DNA from: Paraburkholderia sp041321145
Lineage (GTDB): Bacteria > Pseudomonadota > Gammaproteobacteria > Burkholderiales > Burkholderiaceae
Assembly: GCF_041321145.1 (NCBI RefSeq)
Contig: NZ_JBGGWA010000005.1
Span: 248,001-312,000 of the forward strand
Direction of reading: 5' to 3'
Length of the DNA stretch: 64,000 nt
Below the pieces are notes generated by a model. It did no database searches. It saw only the letters and a program-made list of their open reading frames with translations, and had not been told where the DNA came from. Positions within the stretch are counted from its first letter, which is position 1. Each line of letters begins with the position of its first letter. Shown in pieces: positions 1-9,446 of the stretch. A program made the translations under genes and the position numbers.

Positions 1-1319
1 CGCTCACCACGCTCGACCTCGACGGCGCGCTGGCCGCCGCGCGGCGCATCGATGCGTTGCCGTCCGCAGCGAAGGCACAATTGCCGCTCGCCGGCTTGCC
101 CATCGTCGTGAAGGACAACATCAACACGGCCGGCTTGCAAACCTCGGCAGGCACGCCTGCGCTGGAGAGCTTTGTGCCGACCACGAACGCGCCTTCGGTG
201 CAAAAGCTCATCGACGCCGGCGCGATCGTGCTCGGCAAAGCCAACATGCACGAACTGGCGTTCGGCATCACCAGCACGAATTTCGCCACGCATGCCGGGC
301 CGGTGCGCAATCCCTACGACCCCACGCTGATTCCGGGCGGCTCGTCGGGCGGCACGGCCGCGGCGATCGCAGCGCGCATCGCGCCCGCGGGTCTGGGCAC
401 CGACACCGGCGGTTCGACTCGCATTCCGGCCGCCCTGACGGGCATCGCGGGGTTTCGTCCGTCGGTTGGTAACGGCGGCGCCGAGCGCCGCTATCACGAT
501 CCGAATGCCGTCGTGCCGATCAGCCATACGCGCGATACAGTAGGACCCATGGCGCGCACCGTCGCCGATATCGCCTTGCTCGACGGCGTGATCACCGGCG
601 CGGGACCGTTGCCCGCGCTCGCGCTGAACGGCTTGCGCATCGGCTTGCCCGCGCCGCTCTGGCAAGGACTTGAACGACAGGTCGAAGACGTGGCACGCGC
701 TGCCTTAATCCGGCTCGAAGCGGCGGGCGTCATCTTCGTGCCCGTCGAGATGAGCGAACTGGAAACCTTGAACGGCCTGATCGGCGGCCCGATTGCGATC
801 CATGAACCGCGCGAAGACGTGCCCGCCTGGCTCGCCGCCAACCACGCACCGGTGAAAACCGTGGCTGAATTGGCAGCCCGCATCGCCAGCCCGGACGTGC
901 GCGCAATCTACGACGGCGTGCTCGCCGACGTGCTGGGCGCGCACTACGACGCCGCGCTGAATCTGTGGCGGCCACGCTTGCAGCACTATGTCGCCGCGAC
1001 TTTCGCCGACGACCAGCTCGACGCGCTGCTGTTCCCGACTACGCGCCTCGCCGCGATACCGATCGACGATGTGAACGGCTCGTCGACGGTCTCCATCGAC
1101 GGCGCCGCGCCGGTCGACACGATGGACGCATTCCTGCGCAATACCGACCCGGCCAGCACGTCGGGCATTCCGGGGTTGTCGCTGGCGGCCGGCATGACGG
1201 CGGGCGGCTTGCCGGTCGGCATCGAACTCGATGGACCGCTCGGCCAGGACCGGCGGCTGCTGGCGATCGGCGTCGCGTTCGAGCAACTGCTCGGCGTGCT
1301 GCCGGCGCCGGTGCTTTGA
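1..1319 (+). CDS. Amidase signature family hydrolase (indoleacetamide/mandelamide hydrolase-like), 5' partial
   Basis: The reading frame is open from base 3, so the true start lies before the window; 438 codons are visible. It is an amidase-signature enzyme that would hydrolyse a carboxamide to an acid and ammonia in the cytoplasm. The Ser-cisSer-Lys triad is visible: Lys in IVVKDNI, the glycine-rich GGSSGGTAAA with the cis-Ser, and the nucleophilic Ser in DTGGSTRIP. The stretch VVPISHTRDTVGPMARTVADI resembles mandelamide and indole-3-acetamide hydrolases more than GatA, and no Glu-tRNA amidotransferase partner is nearby. The substrate is inferred from similarity and is uncertain; the family is secure. 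Confidence 0.85.
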   Translation, partial: LTTLDLDGALAAARRIDALPSAAKAQLPLAGLPIVVKDNINTAGLQTSAGTPALESFVPTTNAPSVQKLIDAGAIVLGKANMHELAFGITSTNFATHAGPVRNPYDPTLIPGGSSGGTAAAIAARIAPAGLGTDTGGSTRIPAALTGIAGFRPSVGNGGAERRYHDPNAVVPISHTRDTVGPMARTVADIALLDGVITGAGPLPALALNGLRIGLPAPLWQGLERQVEDVARAALIRLEAAGVIFVPVEMSELETLNGLIGGPIAIHEPREDVPAWLAANHAPVKTVAELAARIASPDVRAIYDGVLADVLGAHYDAALNLWRPRLQHYVAATFADDQLDALLFPTTRLAAIPIDDVNGSSTVSIDGAAPVDTMDAFLRNTDPASTSGIPGLSLAAGMTAGGLPVGIELDGPLGQDRRLLAIGVAFEQLLGVLPAPVL

Positions 1320-1361
1320 TGCGCAACGAAAGCGCCTTGGAAAGCGCCTTGGAAAATTCCG

Positions 1362-2138
1362 ATGAATAGGCCGAACCGGGCCGGTCTGCAGCGAGCCCTT
1401 TTGCGAGGCGCCGCTGCGTTAGCCGTAGCGCTCGCCGCCACCGCCTGCGCGCGCCTCGCCACAGTCGATTCCGACGCGCTCTGGAAAATCGTCTACCTGC
1501 GCTGCGTGCCGTCGCAGCAAGCCACCGGCACGCCGGGCCAATGCACGACCGTCGATCTCGACAAACGCTATGCGATCCTGAAGGACATCGTCGGACGCTC
1601 ACAGCATCTGCTGATTCCGACCGACCGCATCACCGGCATCGAAAGTCCGCTCGTGCTGGCGCCTCATGCGCAGGATTACTGGGCTGACGCATGGGTGTCG
1701 CGGATTTACGTCGAGAAGTCGGTCAAGCGATCCTTGCCCGACAATCAACTCGGTCTCGAGATCAACTCGAAATACCGGCGCACGCAAGAGCAATTGCATA
1801 TTCATATCGATTGCATGCGCAGCGATGTGAGCGAAGCGCTCGCGCGTCACGCGAAGGACGCGCCGGGTGAATGGCATTGGGATACGCTGGACGGACACCG
1901 CTATCGGATCATGCGGGTCACCGCGCTCACGCAGGCCGACAATCCGTTTCGCCTCGTCGCGCGCGATCACAAGAAGGCAGAGGCAATGGCCATGCAAACC
2001 ATACTCATAACGGGTGCGGGGCCATCGGCCGAGAAAGACGGCTGGCTTGTCGTGAATAGCGGCTTGAATGTCGACAACGGCAGCGGCACGGCAGAAGGGT
2101 TGCTCGATCATGCTTGCCGCGTGGCGGAAGGTGATTGA
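1362..2138 (+). CDS. cdh: CDP-diacylglycerol pyrophosphatase (Cdh)
   Basis: A 258-residue protein of the Cdh family, which splits CDP-diacylglycerol into CMP and phosphatidic acid at the membrane. An N-terminal hydrophobic segment (about residues 14-30) ends in ATAC-A with Cys29, which could be a weak lipobox or just part of a membrane anchor. The HIT-like catalytic motif is clear at 146-152 (HIHIDCM), preceded by the family pattern KYRRTQEQL. Length matches the family (about 250). It begins 43 bases after the amidase stop, so the two may be co-transcribed, although they share no obvious pathway. Confidence 0.88.
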   Translation: MNRPNRAGLQRALLRGAAALAVALAATACARLATVDSDALWKIVYLRCVPSQQATGTPGQCTTVDLDKRYAILKDIVGRSQHLLIPTDRITGIESPLVLAPHAQDYWADAWVSRIYVEKSVKRSLPDNQLGLEINSKYRRTQEQLHIHIDCMRSDVSEALARHAKDAPGEWHWDTLDGHRYRIMRVTALTQADNPFRLVARDHKKAEAMAMQTILITGAGPSAEKDGWLVVNSGLNVDNGSGTAEGLLDHACRVAEGD

Positions 2139-2263
2139 GCTGCCGTCTGTCCCCGCCTATGCAGCCTAACACCTGCCGTTTCACAACAAATGCCGGTTTT
2201 CCCACATACCGAAAGCTTATGGTCCGTCATCCTGATTGCTCGGCTGTGCGGCGGGAGACGGCT

Positions 2264-2542
2264 ATGTCGGTCTATGTCGATGAAGGGTTCAGGCCCTGTG
2301 TTACGGAATGCGCAACGGTTGCTTTCCGCGTTTGTTTTGACGATCAGGCGCAGATCTTCGAGGTGAGTGCCGAGGCACTCATGACCTATTGCGGAGCAGC
2401 AAGCAAACGGCGCCGTGATCTGCTCGTCGCATTCGAGGATGCCCAACTGGAAATATTGAAGGTAGCGGAGAAGAAATGGTCTTTCAGACCCACCGAGCCC
2501 GTGCGGCTGGGTCTCGCAGAATTCCAGACGGTCAGACATTAG
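2264..2542 (+). CDS. DUF1488 family protein
   Basis: A 92-residue protein with the look of DUF1488: a short compact domain with FEVSAEAL and the helical run EDAQLEILKVAEKKW. The frame is open upstream to 2135, but ATG 2264 is preferred because a GGGAGA-type ribosome binding site lies just before it and the residues upstream are unlike the family. It has no signal peptide or membrane segment. Function unknown. Confidence 0.65.
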   Translation: MSVYVDEGFRPCVTECATVAFRVCFDDQAQIFEVSAEALMTYCGAASKRRRDLLVAFEDAQLEILKVAEKKWSFRPTEPVRLGLAEFQTVRH

Positions 2543-2561
2543 GTATGCCAGAATCGCGGCC

Positions 2562-3353
2562 ATGAGCTGGATCGCCGCCCTGCCGATGTACAACGTGACG
2601 CCCGCGCTCGCCGCCGTGTGGCGCGAGTGGCTGGACGACGTCTTGCGCGCAGCGGAGCCGGCGGCCCGCATCGTCGAGCCTGACGTTGAACTGGGTGCGT
2701 TCTGGCGGCGCTCTAACCTGCTGCTCTCGCAAACCTGCGGCTATCCATTGATGCACGGCTTGAGCGAGCAGGTCCAGTTGATCACGACACCGCGATTCGA
2801 TGCGCCGGGCTGCGAGGGCGCGGATTATTCGAGCGTGCTGGTGACGCGAAGGGACGCCGGATTCGATGCGCTGGCGGCCTGCCGCGGCGCACGTGCCGCC
2901 TACAATCAGGACGATTCGAATAGCGGCATGAACGTGTTCCGTCACGCCGTGGCGCCGCTTGCTCGCAATGGGGTGTTTTTCAGCGCTGTCGAGCGCACCG
3001 GCTCGCATCTTGGGTCATTACGCGCAGTGGTTGAAAATCGCGCGGACGTCGCCGCGATCGACTGCGTGACGTTCGCTTTTGTCCGCGATGAATTGCCGGA
3101 ACTGGCGCAAAAGGTTCGGCAAATCGGCGTGACGGCCGCGTCCCCGGGATTGCCTTTGATCGCGTCCCACGACGTGCCGTCGGCGACCATCGAGACGTTG
3201 CGCGAGGCATTGAACGACGCGCGCCTCGCCCAGCCCGAACGTGCCAAACGCCTACGTTTGAAGGGCTTTTCTGCGTTGCCGCTCGCGGACTACGAGCGGA
3301 TCCGGCAACTCGAAAACGAAGCGCGTGCCATCGGCTACGCGCGCCTCGCTTAA
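2562..3353 (+). CDS. PhnD-like phosphate/phosphonate-type substrate-binding protein without signal peptide
   Basis: 263 residues with the fold pattern of PhnD-like ligand-binding proteins (CGYPLM, then SVLVTRRDAG, NSGMN and the AAIDCVTFAFV segment typical of the second lobe). No signal peptide is seen: the protein starts directly with SWIAALPMYN, which is normal for the cytoplasmic or orphan members. No ABC ATPase or permease is adjacent, so it is an orphan; it may bind a ligand for sensing or have an enzymatic role. It ends 18 bases from the convergent liuD gene. Confidence 0.7.
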   Translation: MSWIAALPMYNVTPALAAVWREWLDDVLRAAEPAARIVEPDVELGAFWRRSNLLLSQTCGYPLMHGLSEQVQLITTPRFDAPGCEGADYSSVLVTRRDAGFDALAACRGARAAYNQDDSNSGMNVFRHAVAPLARNGVFFSAVERTGSHLGSLRAVVENRADVAAIDCVTFAFVRDELPELAQKVRQIGVTAASPGLPLIASHDVPSATIETLREALNDARLAQPERAKRLRLKGFSALPLADYERIRQLENEARAIGYARLA

Positions 3354-3371
3354 AGCCTCGCGGTTACGTCG

Positions 3372-5384
3372 TTACGTCACATCCAGCACCAGAAGCTGCG
3401 CCCCATCGGCCACCTGATCGCCGACCGCATACAGCACTTCCGACACCGTACCCGCCGCCGGCGCGCCGATCGTGTGCTCCATCTTCATCGCTTCCATCAC
3501 GATCAGCGGCGTGCCCTTCTCCACCACGGTGCCAGGTTCGACCAGCACCGCGATCACCTTGCCCGGCATCGGCGCAGTCAAACGGCCCTCGCCGCCTTCC
3601 GCATCCGCGGCATGGGCGAGCAGGTTCTGCCACTCGAACGCCAGCGCCTCGCCGAGACAAAACACGTGGAACGTGTCGCCGTCGATAAAAACGCGGCCGG
3701 TTACCCGCGCATCGCCGATGGTCGCGCGGAATTCATGCCGGTCCGTACCGCTTGACCAGGAGAAGCCCTCGCGCACGCCGTCATGTTCCAAAGTTTGCGT
3801 GCCGCCGTCGCGGGCGAAGGTGACGGTGAACGCACTTTCGTTTTCGACGTCGCGCCAGCCGAGCGTCTGGGTATAGCCGCTGTTCAAACGCCAGTGCGAT
3901 AGCGCATCCCACGGCGATGCGCCGTGCGCGGTGCCGCCTTCGCGCGTCAGCAACGCCGCGCAGGCGAGCGCCAGCGCTTCCTTGAAGGGTTTCTTCACCG
4001 GCGCGAACAAGGTGTCGTGATGACGCTCGATCAAACCCGTATCGAGATCGCCGGTCGCGAAGGGCTCGCTCGTGACGATGCGTTGCAGAAACTCGACGTT
4101 GGTATGCGGACCGACCACTTCGCAGGCACGCAGCGCGCGATTCAGACGCGCGAGGGCTTCTTCACGCGTCGCGCCGTGGACGATCAGCTTGGCGATCATC
4201 GGATCGTAAAACGGCGTGATGGTGTCGCCTTCGCGCACGCCGGAGTCGATGCGCACCGGCGCTTTACGGTCCGGCTCGCCGATGGAGAACTCGACGCCTG
4301 GCGGCATGCGCAGATGCTTGAGCGTGCCCGTCGACGGCAGGAAGCCGCGAGCAGGATGCTCGGCGTAGATACGCGCTTCGATCGCGTGACCGTCGATCTT
4401 CAACTGCTCCTGCGTGAGCGGCAGCGGTTCATCGGCGGCGACGCGCAGTTGCCATTCCACCAGGTCCTGCCCCGTCACCATTTCCGTGACCGGATGCTCG
4501 ACTTGCAGGCGCGTGTTCATCTCCATGAAATAGAAATCGCCCGTTTCCGTCATGATGAACTCGACCGTGCCCGCACCGACGTAATTCACGGCACGGGCCG
4601 CCGCCACTGCCGCCTCGCCCATCTCACGCTTGATTTCCGCGGACAGTCCCGGCGCCGGCGCTTCTTCCAGCACCTTCTGGTGACGCCGCTGTACCGAACA
4701 ATCGCGATCAAATAGATAGACCGCACCGCCGAGACGGTCCGCGAACACCTGCACTTCCACGTGGCGCGGCCGCGTCAGATACTTTTCGATCAACACGCGG
4801 TCGTTGCCGAAGCTGCTGGCCGCTTCGCGTTTGCACGATGCCAATGCCGCTGCAAAGTCCTCAGTGCGCTCGACGACGCGCATGCCTTTGCCGCCGCCGC
4901 CCGCGCTCGCCTTCAGCAAGACCGGATAGCCGATCGCGTCCGCTTCGCGATGCAACAGTTGCTGATCCTGATCGTCGCCGTGATAGCCCGGCACGAGCGG
5001 CACGGCGGCCGCATGCATCAGCGCCTTCGCGGCGGCCTTCGAGCCCATCGCGGCGATCGCTTCGACCGGCGGTCCGATGAACACGATGCCGGCCGCTTCG
5101 CACGCATGCGCGAAGTCTTCGTTTTCCGACAGGAAGCCGTAGCCCGGATGCACCGCTTGGGCGCCCGTGGCGCGCGCGGCTTCGATGATGCGCTCGACGC
5201 GCAGATAGCTTTCCGCCGCCGTCGATCCACCGATATGGACCGCCTCGTCGCACGCGGCCACGTGTTTCGCGTTGGCGTCCGCATCGGAATACACGGCCAC
5301 GCTCGCGATGCCGAGCCGCTTGCAGGTGGCGGCGACGCGGCACGCAATCTCGCCCCGGTTGGCAATCAGGATCTTGTTGAACAT
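3372..5384 (-). CDS. liuD: Methylcrotonyl-CoA carboxylase, biotin-carrying alpha subunit
   Basis: A 670-residue biotin-dependent carboxylase subunit. The biotin carboxylase half starts KILIANRGEIACRV and carries the ATP-grasp glycine loop SAGGGGKGM (about residue 163) and the FMEMNTRLQVEHPVTE signature. The C-terminal biotinyl domain has the EAMKMEH motif with the biotinylated lysine near residue 634. With LiuB it carboxylates 3-methylcrotonyl-CoA to 3-methylglutaconyl-CoA in leucine catabolism. The assignment over acetyl- or propionyl-CoA carboxylase rests on its liu operon position. It is the last gene of the operon in this window, 98 bases after liuC. The ribosome binding site before ATG 5384 is weak. 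Confidence 0.92.
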   Translation of the reverse strand: MFNKILIANRGEIACRVAATCKRLGIASVAVYSDADANAKHVAACDEAVHIGGSTAAESYLRVERIIEAARATGAQAVHPGYGFLSENEDFAHACEAAGIVFIGPPVEAIAAMGSKAAAKALMHAAAVPLVPGYHGDDQDQQLLHREADAIGYPVLLKASAGGGGKGMRVVERTEDFAAALASCKREAASSFGNDRVLIEKYLTRPRHVEVQVFADRLGGAVYLFDRDCSVQRRHQKVLEEAPAPGLSAEIKREMGEAAVAAARAVNYVGAGTVEFIMTETGDFYFMEMNTRLQVEHPVTEMVTGQDLVEWQLRVAADEPLPLTQEQLKIDGHAIEARIYAEHPARGFLPSTGTLKHLRMPPGVEFSIGEPDRKAPVRIDSGVREGDTITPFYDPMIAKLIVHGATREEALARLNRALRACEVVGPHTNVEFLQRIVTSEPFATGDLDTGLIERHHDTLFAPVKKPFKEALALACAALLTREGGTAHGASPWDALSHWRLNSGYTQTLGWRDVENESAFTVTFARDGGTQTLEHDGVREGFSWSSGTDRHEFRATIGDARVTGRVFIDGDTFHVFCLGEALAFEWQNLLAHAADAEGGEGRLTAPMPGKVIAVLVEPGTVVEKGTPLIVMEAMKMEHTIGAPAAGTVSEVLYAVGDQVADGAQLLVLDVT

Positions 5385-5482
5385 GAAGTGTCTCGATGAA
5401 GTGTCTTGTTCGGGGCCGTTGTTCTGGTAAGGGCCTGCACGCGCTTTGCTTTGGAATGCGGGCTAAAGCACGTTAGTCCGCT

Positions 5483-6268
5483 TCAGTTGCGCCAGGCCGG
5501 CGGGCGTTTTTCGAGGAACGACGCGACGCCTTCACGGCCTTCCGCGCCGGCACGCGTGCGCGCGATGCGCGCCGCCGTGTCCTCGATCATCGCCTCGTTC
5601 AACTCATGGCCGGCGATGTCCTGCACGAGCTGCTTGCAGGCGCGTACCGCTTGCGGACCGTTCGCGCAGAGTGTTTCGGCGATTTGCTGCACGGTGGCGT
5701 CGAGTTGGTCCGCGCCGACCGCTTCGCTGACGAGCCCCAAGCGAAGCGCCGTCGCACAATCGAATTGTTCGGCGGTCGTGAAATAGCGGCGCGACGCCTG
5801 CTCGCCCAACGCGCGAATCACATACGGCGCGATGGTCGCCGGGATCAGACCAAGACGTGCTTCCGAGAGGCAAAAACGCGCACTCTCCACAGCAACGACA
5901 ATATCGCACGCCGAAATCAACCCCATGCCGCCCGCGTACGCGTCGCCGCTCACGCGCGCAATCACCGGCTTGTTGCAGCGATAGATCGACGACAGCATGT
6001 TCGCCAACAGCATCGCGTCGGCGCGGTTCTCGTCGTCCGAGTAGCCCGCCATCTTCTTCATCCAGTTCAGATCGGCGCCCGCACAGAACGCCTTGCCGTT
6101 CGCGGCGAGCACCACCGCGCGCACGTCGTCGTGCCCGTTCAAGGCGGTGAAGGCGGAGGTCACTTCGGCGATCATCGTTTCGTTGAACGCGTTGCGCACG
6201 TCCGGGCGATTCAGCGTGACCGTGGCGATTTGCCCGGCAAACGCGACATTCAGCGTTTCGTATTGCAT
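5483..6268 (-). CDS. liuC: Methylglutaconyl-CoA hydratase (enoyl-CoA hydratase family)
   Basis: 261 residues, a crotonase-fold enzyme. The oxyanion-hole segments are visible: LAANGKAFCAGADLNWMKKM near residue 55-75 and ARVSGDAYAGGMGL near 105-120, with the active-site SEARLGLIPA region following. Context within liu genes makes 3-methylglutaconyl-CoA hydratase (forming HMG-CoA) the likely activity. The frame is open far upstream, but the ATG at 6266-6268 is preferred: a GAGGAG ribosome binding site precedes it and MQYETLNV is a normal family start. It lies 29 bases after liuB. Confidence 0.9.
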   Translation of the reverse strand: MQYETLNVAFAGQIATVTLNRPDVRNAFNETMIAEVTSAFTALNGHDDVRAVVLAANGKAFCAGADLNWMKKMAGYSDDENRADAMLLANMLSSIYRCNKPVIARVSGDAYAGGMGLISACDIVVAVESARFCLSEARLGLIPATIAPYVIRALGEQASRRYFTTAEQFDCATALRLGLVSEAVGADQLDATVQQIAETLCANGPQAVRACKQLVQDIAGHELNEAMIEDTAARIARTRAGAEGREGVASFLEKRPPAWRN

Positions 6269-6297
6269 CGTTGCAGCTCCTCTCGCGTGGCCCTCTG

Positions 6298-7905
6298 TCA
6301 CATTCTGAACACGCCAAAACGCGTGTCTTCGATCGGTGCGTTCATCGTCGCGGAGAGGCCGAGACCGAGCACATCGCGCGTTTGCGCCGGGTCGATCACG
6401 CCGTCGTCCCACAGACGCGCGCTTGCGTAATACGGATGGCCTTGATGTTCGTATTGCTCGCGGATCGGCTGCTTGAATGCCTCTTCTTCTTCGGCGCTCC
6501 ACGAACCGCCCTTGCCTTCGATGCCGTCGCGCTTGACCGTGGCCAGCACCGAGGCCGCCTGTTCGCCACCCATCACCGAGATGCGCGCGTTCGGCCACAT
6601 CCACAGGAAGCGCGGCGAATACGCGCGGCCGCACATGCCGTAATTGCCCGCACCGAACGAGCCGCCGATGATCACCGTGAACTTCGGCACTTTCGCCGTC
6701 GCCACGGCCGTGACCATCTTCGCGCCGTTGCGCGCGATGCCTTCGTTTTCGTATTTGCGGCCCACCATGAAGCCGGTGATGTTCTGCAGGAACACCAGCG
6801 GAATCTTGCGCTGGCAGCACAGTTCGATGAAGTGCGCGCCCTTGAGCGCCGACTCCGAAAACAGAATGCCGTTGTTCGCGATGATGCCGACCGGATGGCC
6901 CCAGATATGCGCGAAGCCGGTGACGAGCGTGGTGCCGTAGCGGGCTTTGAATTCGTCGAAAGCGGAATCGTCGACGATACGCGCGATCACCTCGCGGATA
7001 TCGAACGGCTTGCGCGTATCGACCGGAATCACGCCGTACATGCTCTTCACGTCGTAGCGCGGCGGCTTCGGTTCCTGCAACGCTACCGGCACCTGTTTCG
7101 TGCGATTCAGATTGCCGACGATGCTGCGCGCAATCCCCAACGCATGCGCGTCGTTCTGCGCAAGATGATCGACCACGCCCGACAGACGCGTATGCACGTC
7201 GCCGCCGCCGAGGTCTTCCGCGCTCACCACCTCACCCGTCGCGGCTTTGACAAGCGGCGGCCCGCCGAGAAAAATCGTTCCCTGATTCTTGACGATGATC
7301 GATTCGTCGCTCATGGCCGGCACATACGCGCCGCCTGCCGTGCACGAGCCCATCACGACGGCGATCTGCGGAATGCCCGCAGCCGACAGATTCGCCTGGT
7401 TAAAGAAGATGCGGCCGAAGTGATCGCGATCAGGGAACACGTCGTCCTGATTCGGCAGATTCGCGCCGCCTGAGTCGACGAGGTACACGCACGGCAAATG
7501 ATTTTCAGCGGCGATTTCCTGCGCCCGCACGTGTTTTTTCACGGTGACGGGATAGTAGGTACCGCCTTTGACCGTTGCGTCATTGCAGACGATCACGCAC
7601 TCCTGCCCCGCAATCCGGCCGATGCCGGTGATGACACCCGCGCCCGGCGCGTCGTTGTGGTACATGCCATAGGCAGCGAGCTGCGAGAACTCGAGAAACG
7701 GCGTGCCCGGATCGAGCAGTTTCTCGATGCGGTCGCGCGGCAGCAGTTTGCCGCGGCCCGTGTGTTTGTCGCGCGCCGCTTGGCCGCCGCCCAGCGCGAG
7801 TTTCTCGACCTTCGCGCGAAGATCGGCGACCAGCGCTTCGAGCGCCGCCGCGTTGGTGCGAAAGTCGTCCGAGCGCGGATTCAGCTTTGATTCGATGATC
7901 GGCAT
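6298..7905 (-). CDS. liuB: Methylcrotonyl-CoA carboxylase beta subunit (carboxyltransferase)
   Basis: 535 residues with both acyl-CoA carboxyltransferase halves. Diagnostic pieces include YLVDSGGANLPNQDDVFPD, GSCTAGGAYVPAMSDE and, in the C-terminal half, LVFLQNITGFMVG and GGSFGAGNYGMCGRAYSPRF, which are characteristic of methylcrotonyl-CoA carboxylase beta. It receives CO2 from the biotin arm of LiuD. The start ATG 7903-7905 is preferred over an in-frame ATG seven codons upstream because an AGGAGA ribosome binding site precedes it. Operon partner of liuA, liuC and liuD. Confidence 0.95.
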   Translation of the reverse strand: MPIIESKLNPRSDDFRTNAAALEALVADLRAKVEKLALGGGQAARDKHTGRGKLLPRDRIEKLLDPGTPFLEFSQLAAYGMYHNDAPGAGVITGIGRIAGQECVIVCNDATVKGGTYYPVTVKKHVRAQEIAAENHLPCVYLVDSGGANLPNQDDVFPDRDHFGRIFFNQANLSAAGIPQIAVVMGSCTAGGAYVPAMSDESIIVKNQGTIFLGGPPLVKAATGEVVSAEDLGGGDVHTRLSGVVDHLAQNDAHALGIARSIVGNLNRTKQVPVALQEPKPPRYDVKSMYGVIPVDTRKPFDIREVIARIVDDSAFDEFKARYGTTLVTGFAHIWGHPVGIIANNGILFSESALKGAHFIELCCQRKIPLVFLQNITGFMVGRKYENEGIARNGAKMVTAVATAKVPKFTVIIGGSFGAGNYGMCGRAYSPRFLWMWPNARISVMGGEQAASVLATVKRDGIEGKGGSWSAEEEEAFKQPIREQYEHQGHPYYASARLWDDGVIDPAQTRDVLGLGLSATMNAPIEDTRFGVFRM

Positions 7906-7985
7906 GGCGTGGCTTCTCCTTTTCACCGCTTTTTATAGGCCTGCGCTGACGCAGTGCAATGGCAGTACGAGCGCAGCACTAAGGC

Positions 7986-9167
7986 TCAAGCCGTTTCAGC
8001 AAACAGTTCGCGGCCAATCAGCATGCGACGGATTTCGCTTGTGCCCGCACCGATTTCATAGAGCTTCGCATCGCGCCACAAGCGGCCGACCGGATACTCG
8101 TTGATATAGCCATTGCCGCCGAGAATCTGGATCGCCTCGCCGGCCATCCACGTCGCTTTTTCAGCGGTGTAGAGAATCACGCCGGCGCAGTCTTTACGTA
8201 CCTGGCGCACATGTCCGCTTCCGAGCGTATCGAGTTGACGGCCCACTGCGTAAAGATACGCGCGGCACGCTTGCAACGTGGTGTACAGATCCGCGACCTT
8301 GCCTTGAATCAGCTGGAACTCGCCGATCGGCTGACCGAACTGCTTGCGATCGTGGATATAGGGCACCACGGCGTCCATGACCGCGACCATGATGCCGGTC
8401 GGGCCGCCCGCGAGCACCGCACGTTCGTAATCGAGGCCGCTCATCAGCACCTTCACGCCGCCGTTCAGCTGACCGAGGATATTTTCTCCCGGCACCTCGA
8501 CGTTCTCGAACACCAGTTCGCCGGTATGCGAGCCGCGCATGCCGAGCTTGTCGAGCTTTTGCGCGACCGAGAAGCCCTTCATGCCCTTCTCGACGATAAA
8601 CGCGGTGATACCACGCGAATTCGCTTCGAGATCGGTTTTCGCATAGACGACCAGCGTATCGCAATCCGGGCCGTTGGTGATCCACATTTTCGTGCCGTTG
8701 AGCACGTAGTGACCGCCCTTCTTGTCCGCGCGCAGTTTCATGCTGACGACGTCCGAGCCCGCGTTCGGCTCGCTCATGGCGAGCGCGCCGATATGTTCGC
8801 CGGAGACCAGCTTGGGCAGATACTTTTGCTTTTGCGCGTCCGTACCGTTGCGATGAATCTGGTTGACGCACAGATTCGAGTGCGCGCCGTATGAGAGGCC
8901 AACCGACGCCGAAGCACGCGAGATTTCTTCCATCGCGATCATGTGCGCCGTATAGCCCATGTTCGCGCCGCCGTACTCTTCCGAGACCGTCATGCCGAGC
9001 ACACCGAGATCGCCGAATTTGCGCCACAGGTCCATGGGGAACTGATCCGTACGATCTATTTCCGCGGCACGCGGGGCGATTTCTTTGGCAGCGAAACCCG
9101 CGATGCTGTCACGCAGCATTTCGATTTCTTCGCCGAGCGGGAATTGCAAACCGGGCAGGTTGCTCAT
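7986..9167 (-). CDS. liuA: Isovaleryl-CoA dehydrogenase
   Basis: A 393-residue acyl-CoA dehydrogenase oxidising isovaleryl-CoA to 3-methylcrotonyl-CoA and passing electrons to ETF. Two features point to the isovaleryl type: the catalytic Glu sits in GLDYERAVLAGG (about residue 246), matching the IVD position, and the usual Glu of short-chain enzymes is replaced by Gly in YEIGAGTSEIRR. It is the first gene of the liu operon, divergent from a TetR-family regulator, with liuB 80 bases downstream. ETF genes lie about 9 kb away in this window (18128-19832) and could be the electron acceptor. Confidence 0.95.
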   Translation of the reverse strand: MSNLPGLQFPLGEEIEMLRDSIAGFAAKEIAPRAAEIDRTDQFPMDLWRKFGDLGVLGMTVSEEYGGANMGYTAHMIAMEEISRASASVGLSYGAHSNLCVNQIHRNGTDAQKQKYLPKLVSGEHIGALAMSEPNAGSDVVSMKLRADKKGGHYVLNGTKMWITNGPDCDTLVVYAKTDLEANSRGITAFIVEKGMKGFSVAQKLDKLGMRGSHTGELVFENVEVPGENILGQLNGGVKVLMSGLDYERAVLAGGPTGIMVAVMDAVVPYIHDRKQFGQPIGEFQLIQGKVADLYTTLQACRAYLYAVGRQLDTLGSGHVRQVRKDCAGVILYTAEKATWMAGEAIQILGGNGYINEYPVGRLWRDAKLYEIGAGTSEIRRMLIGRELFAETA

Positions 9168-9246
9168 TGCTGTGTCTCCAGAGTTCGTTGGCGGCCGGCA
9201 AGCCTGGGTGGGCGCCGGCTAGTCTGAGTGCGGCTCAGCGGATGGT

Positions 9247-9332
9247 GGCGGCCTTGTGGGCCGCCCTCATCATCCCGCACGAGGCGCGAAACGTTCAAGG
9301 CGCATTTCACGCCAGATTTACGTAAGCGTCAA
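9247..9332. promoter_or_regulatory. liu / tetR divergent control region: hairpin and candidate operator
   Basis: The 279 bases between liuA and the regulator contain a GC hairpin (GGCGGCC at 9247-9253 against GGCCGCC at 9259-9265) in the liuA leader. They also contain the 8-base palindrome TTACGTAA at 9318-9325, inside the longer TTTACGTAAGCGTCAA (9317-9332). The latter loosely recalls ACGT-type boxes reported for liu regulators. Direct observation: the palindrome. Inference: an operator for the liu genes. No clear -35/-10 pair was assigned. Confidence 0.35.
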
Positions 9333-9446
9333 TAGGTATTTTTGAGTATCACTCAGAAACTGATTGGCGCGCATCCATGGCCGTCATACCGTGATAGGAT
9401 CGCCGTCATCGAGGCTTTTTGCTTCGCAAATCTGAACTGGACTCAT

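Noticed and set aside
4761..5399. 212-codon plus-strand frame opposite liuD, and similar frames at 3924 and 5606
   Set aside because: Antisense shadows of liuD and liuC with Arg/His-rich translations and no ribosome binding site.
6269..6820. Long 5' extension of the liuC frame
   Set aside because: The upstream part overlaps liuB in another frame, and a strong ribosome binding site plus family-like start mark ATG 6266-6268.
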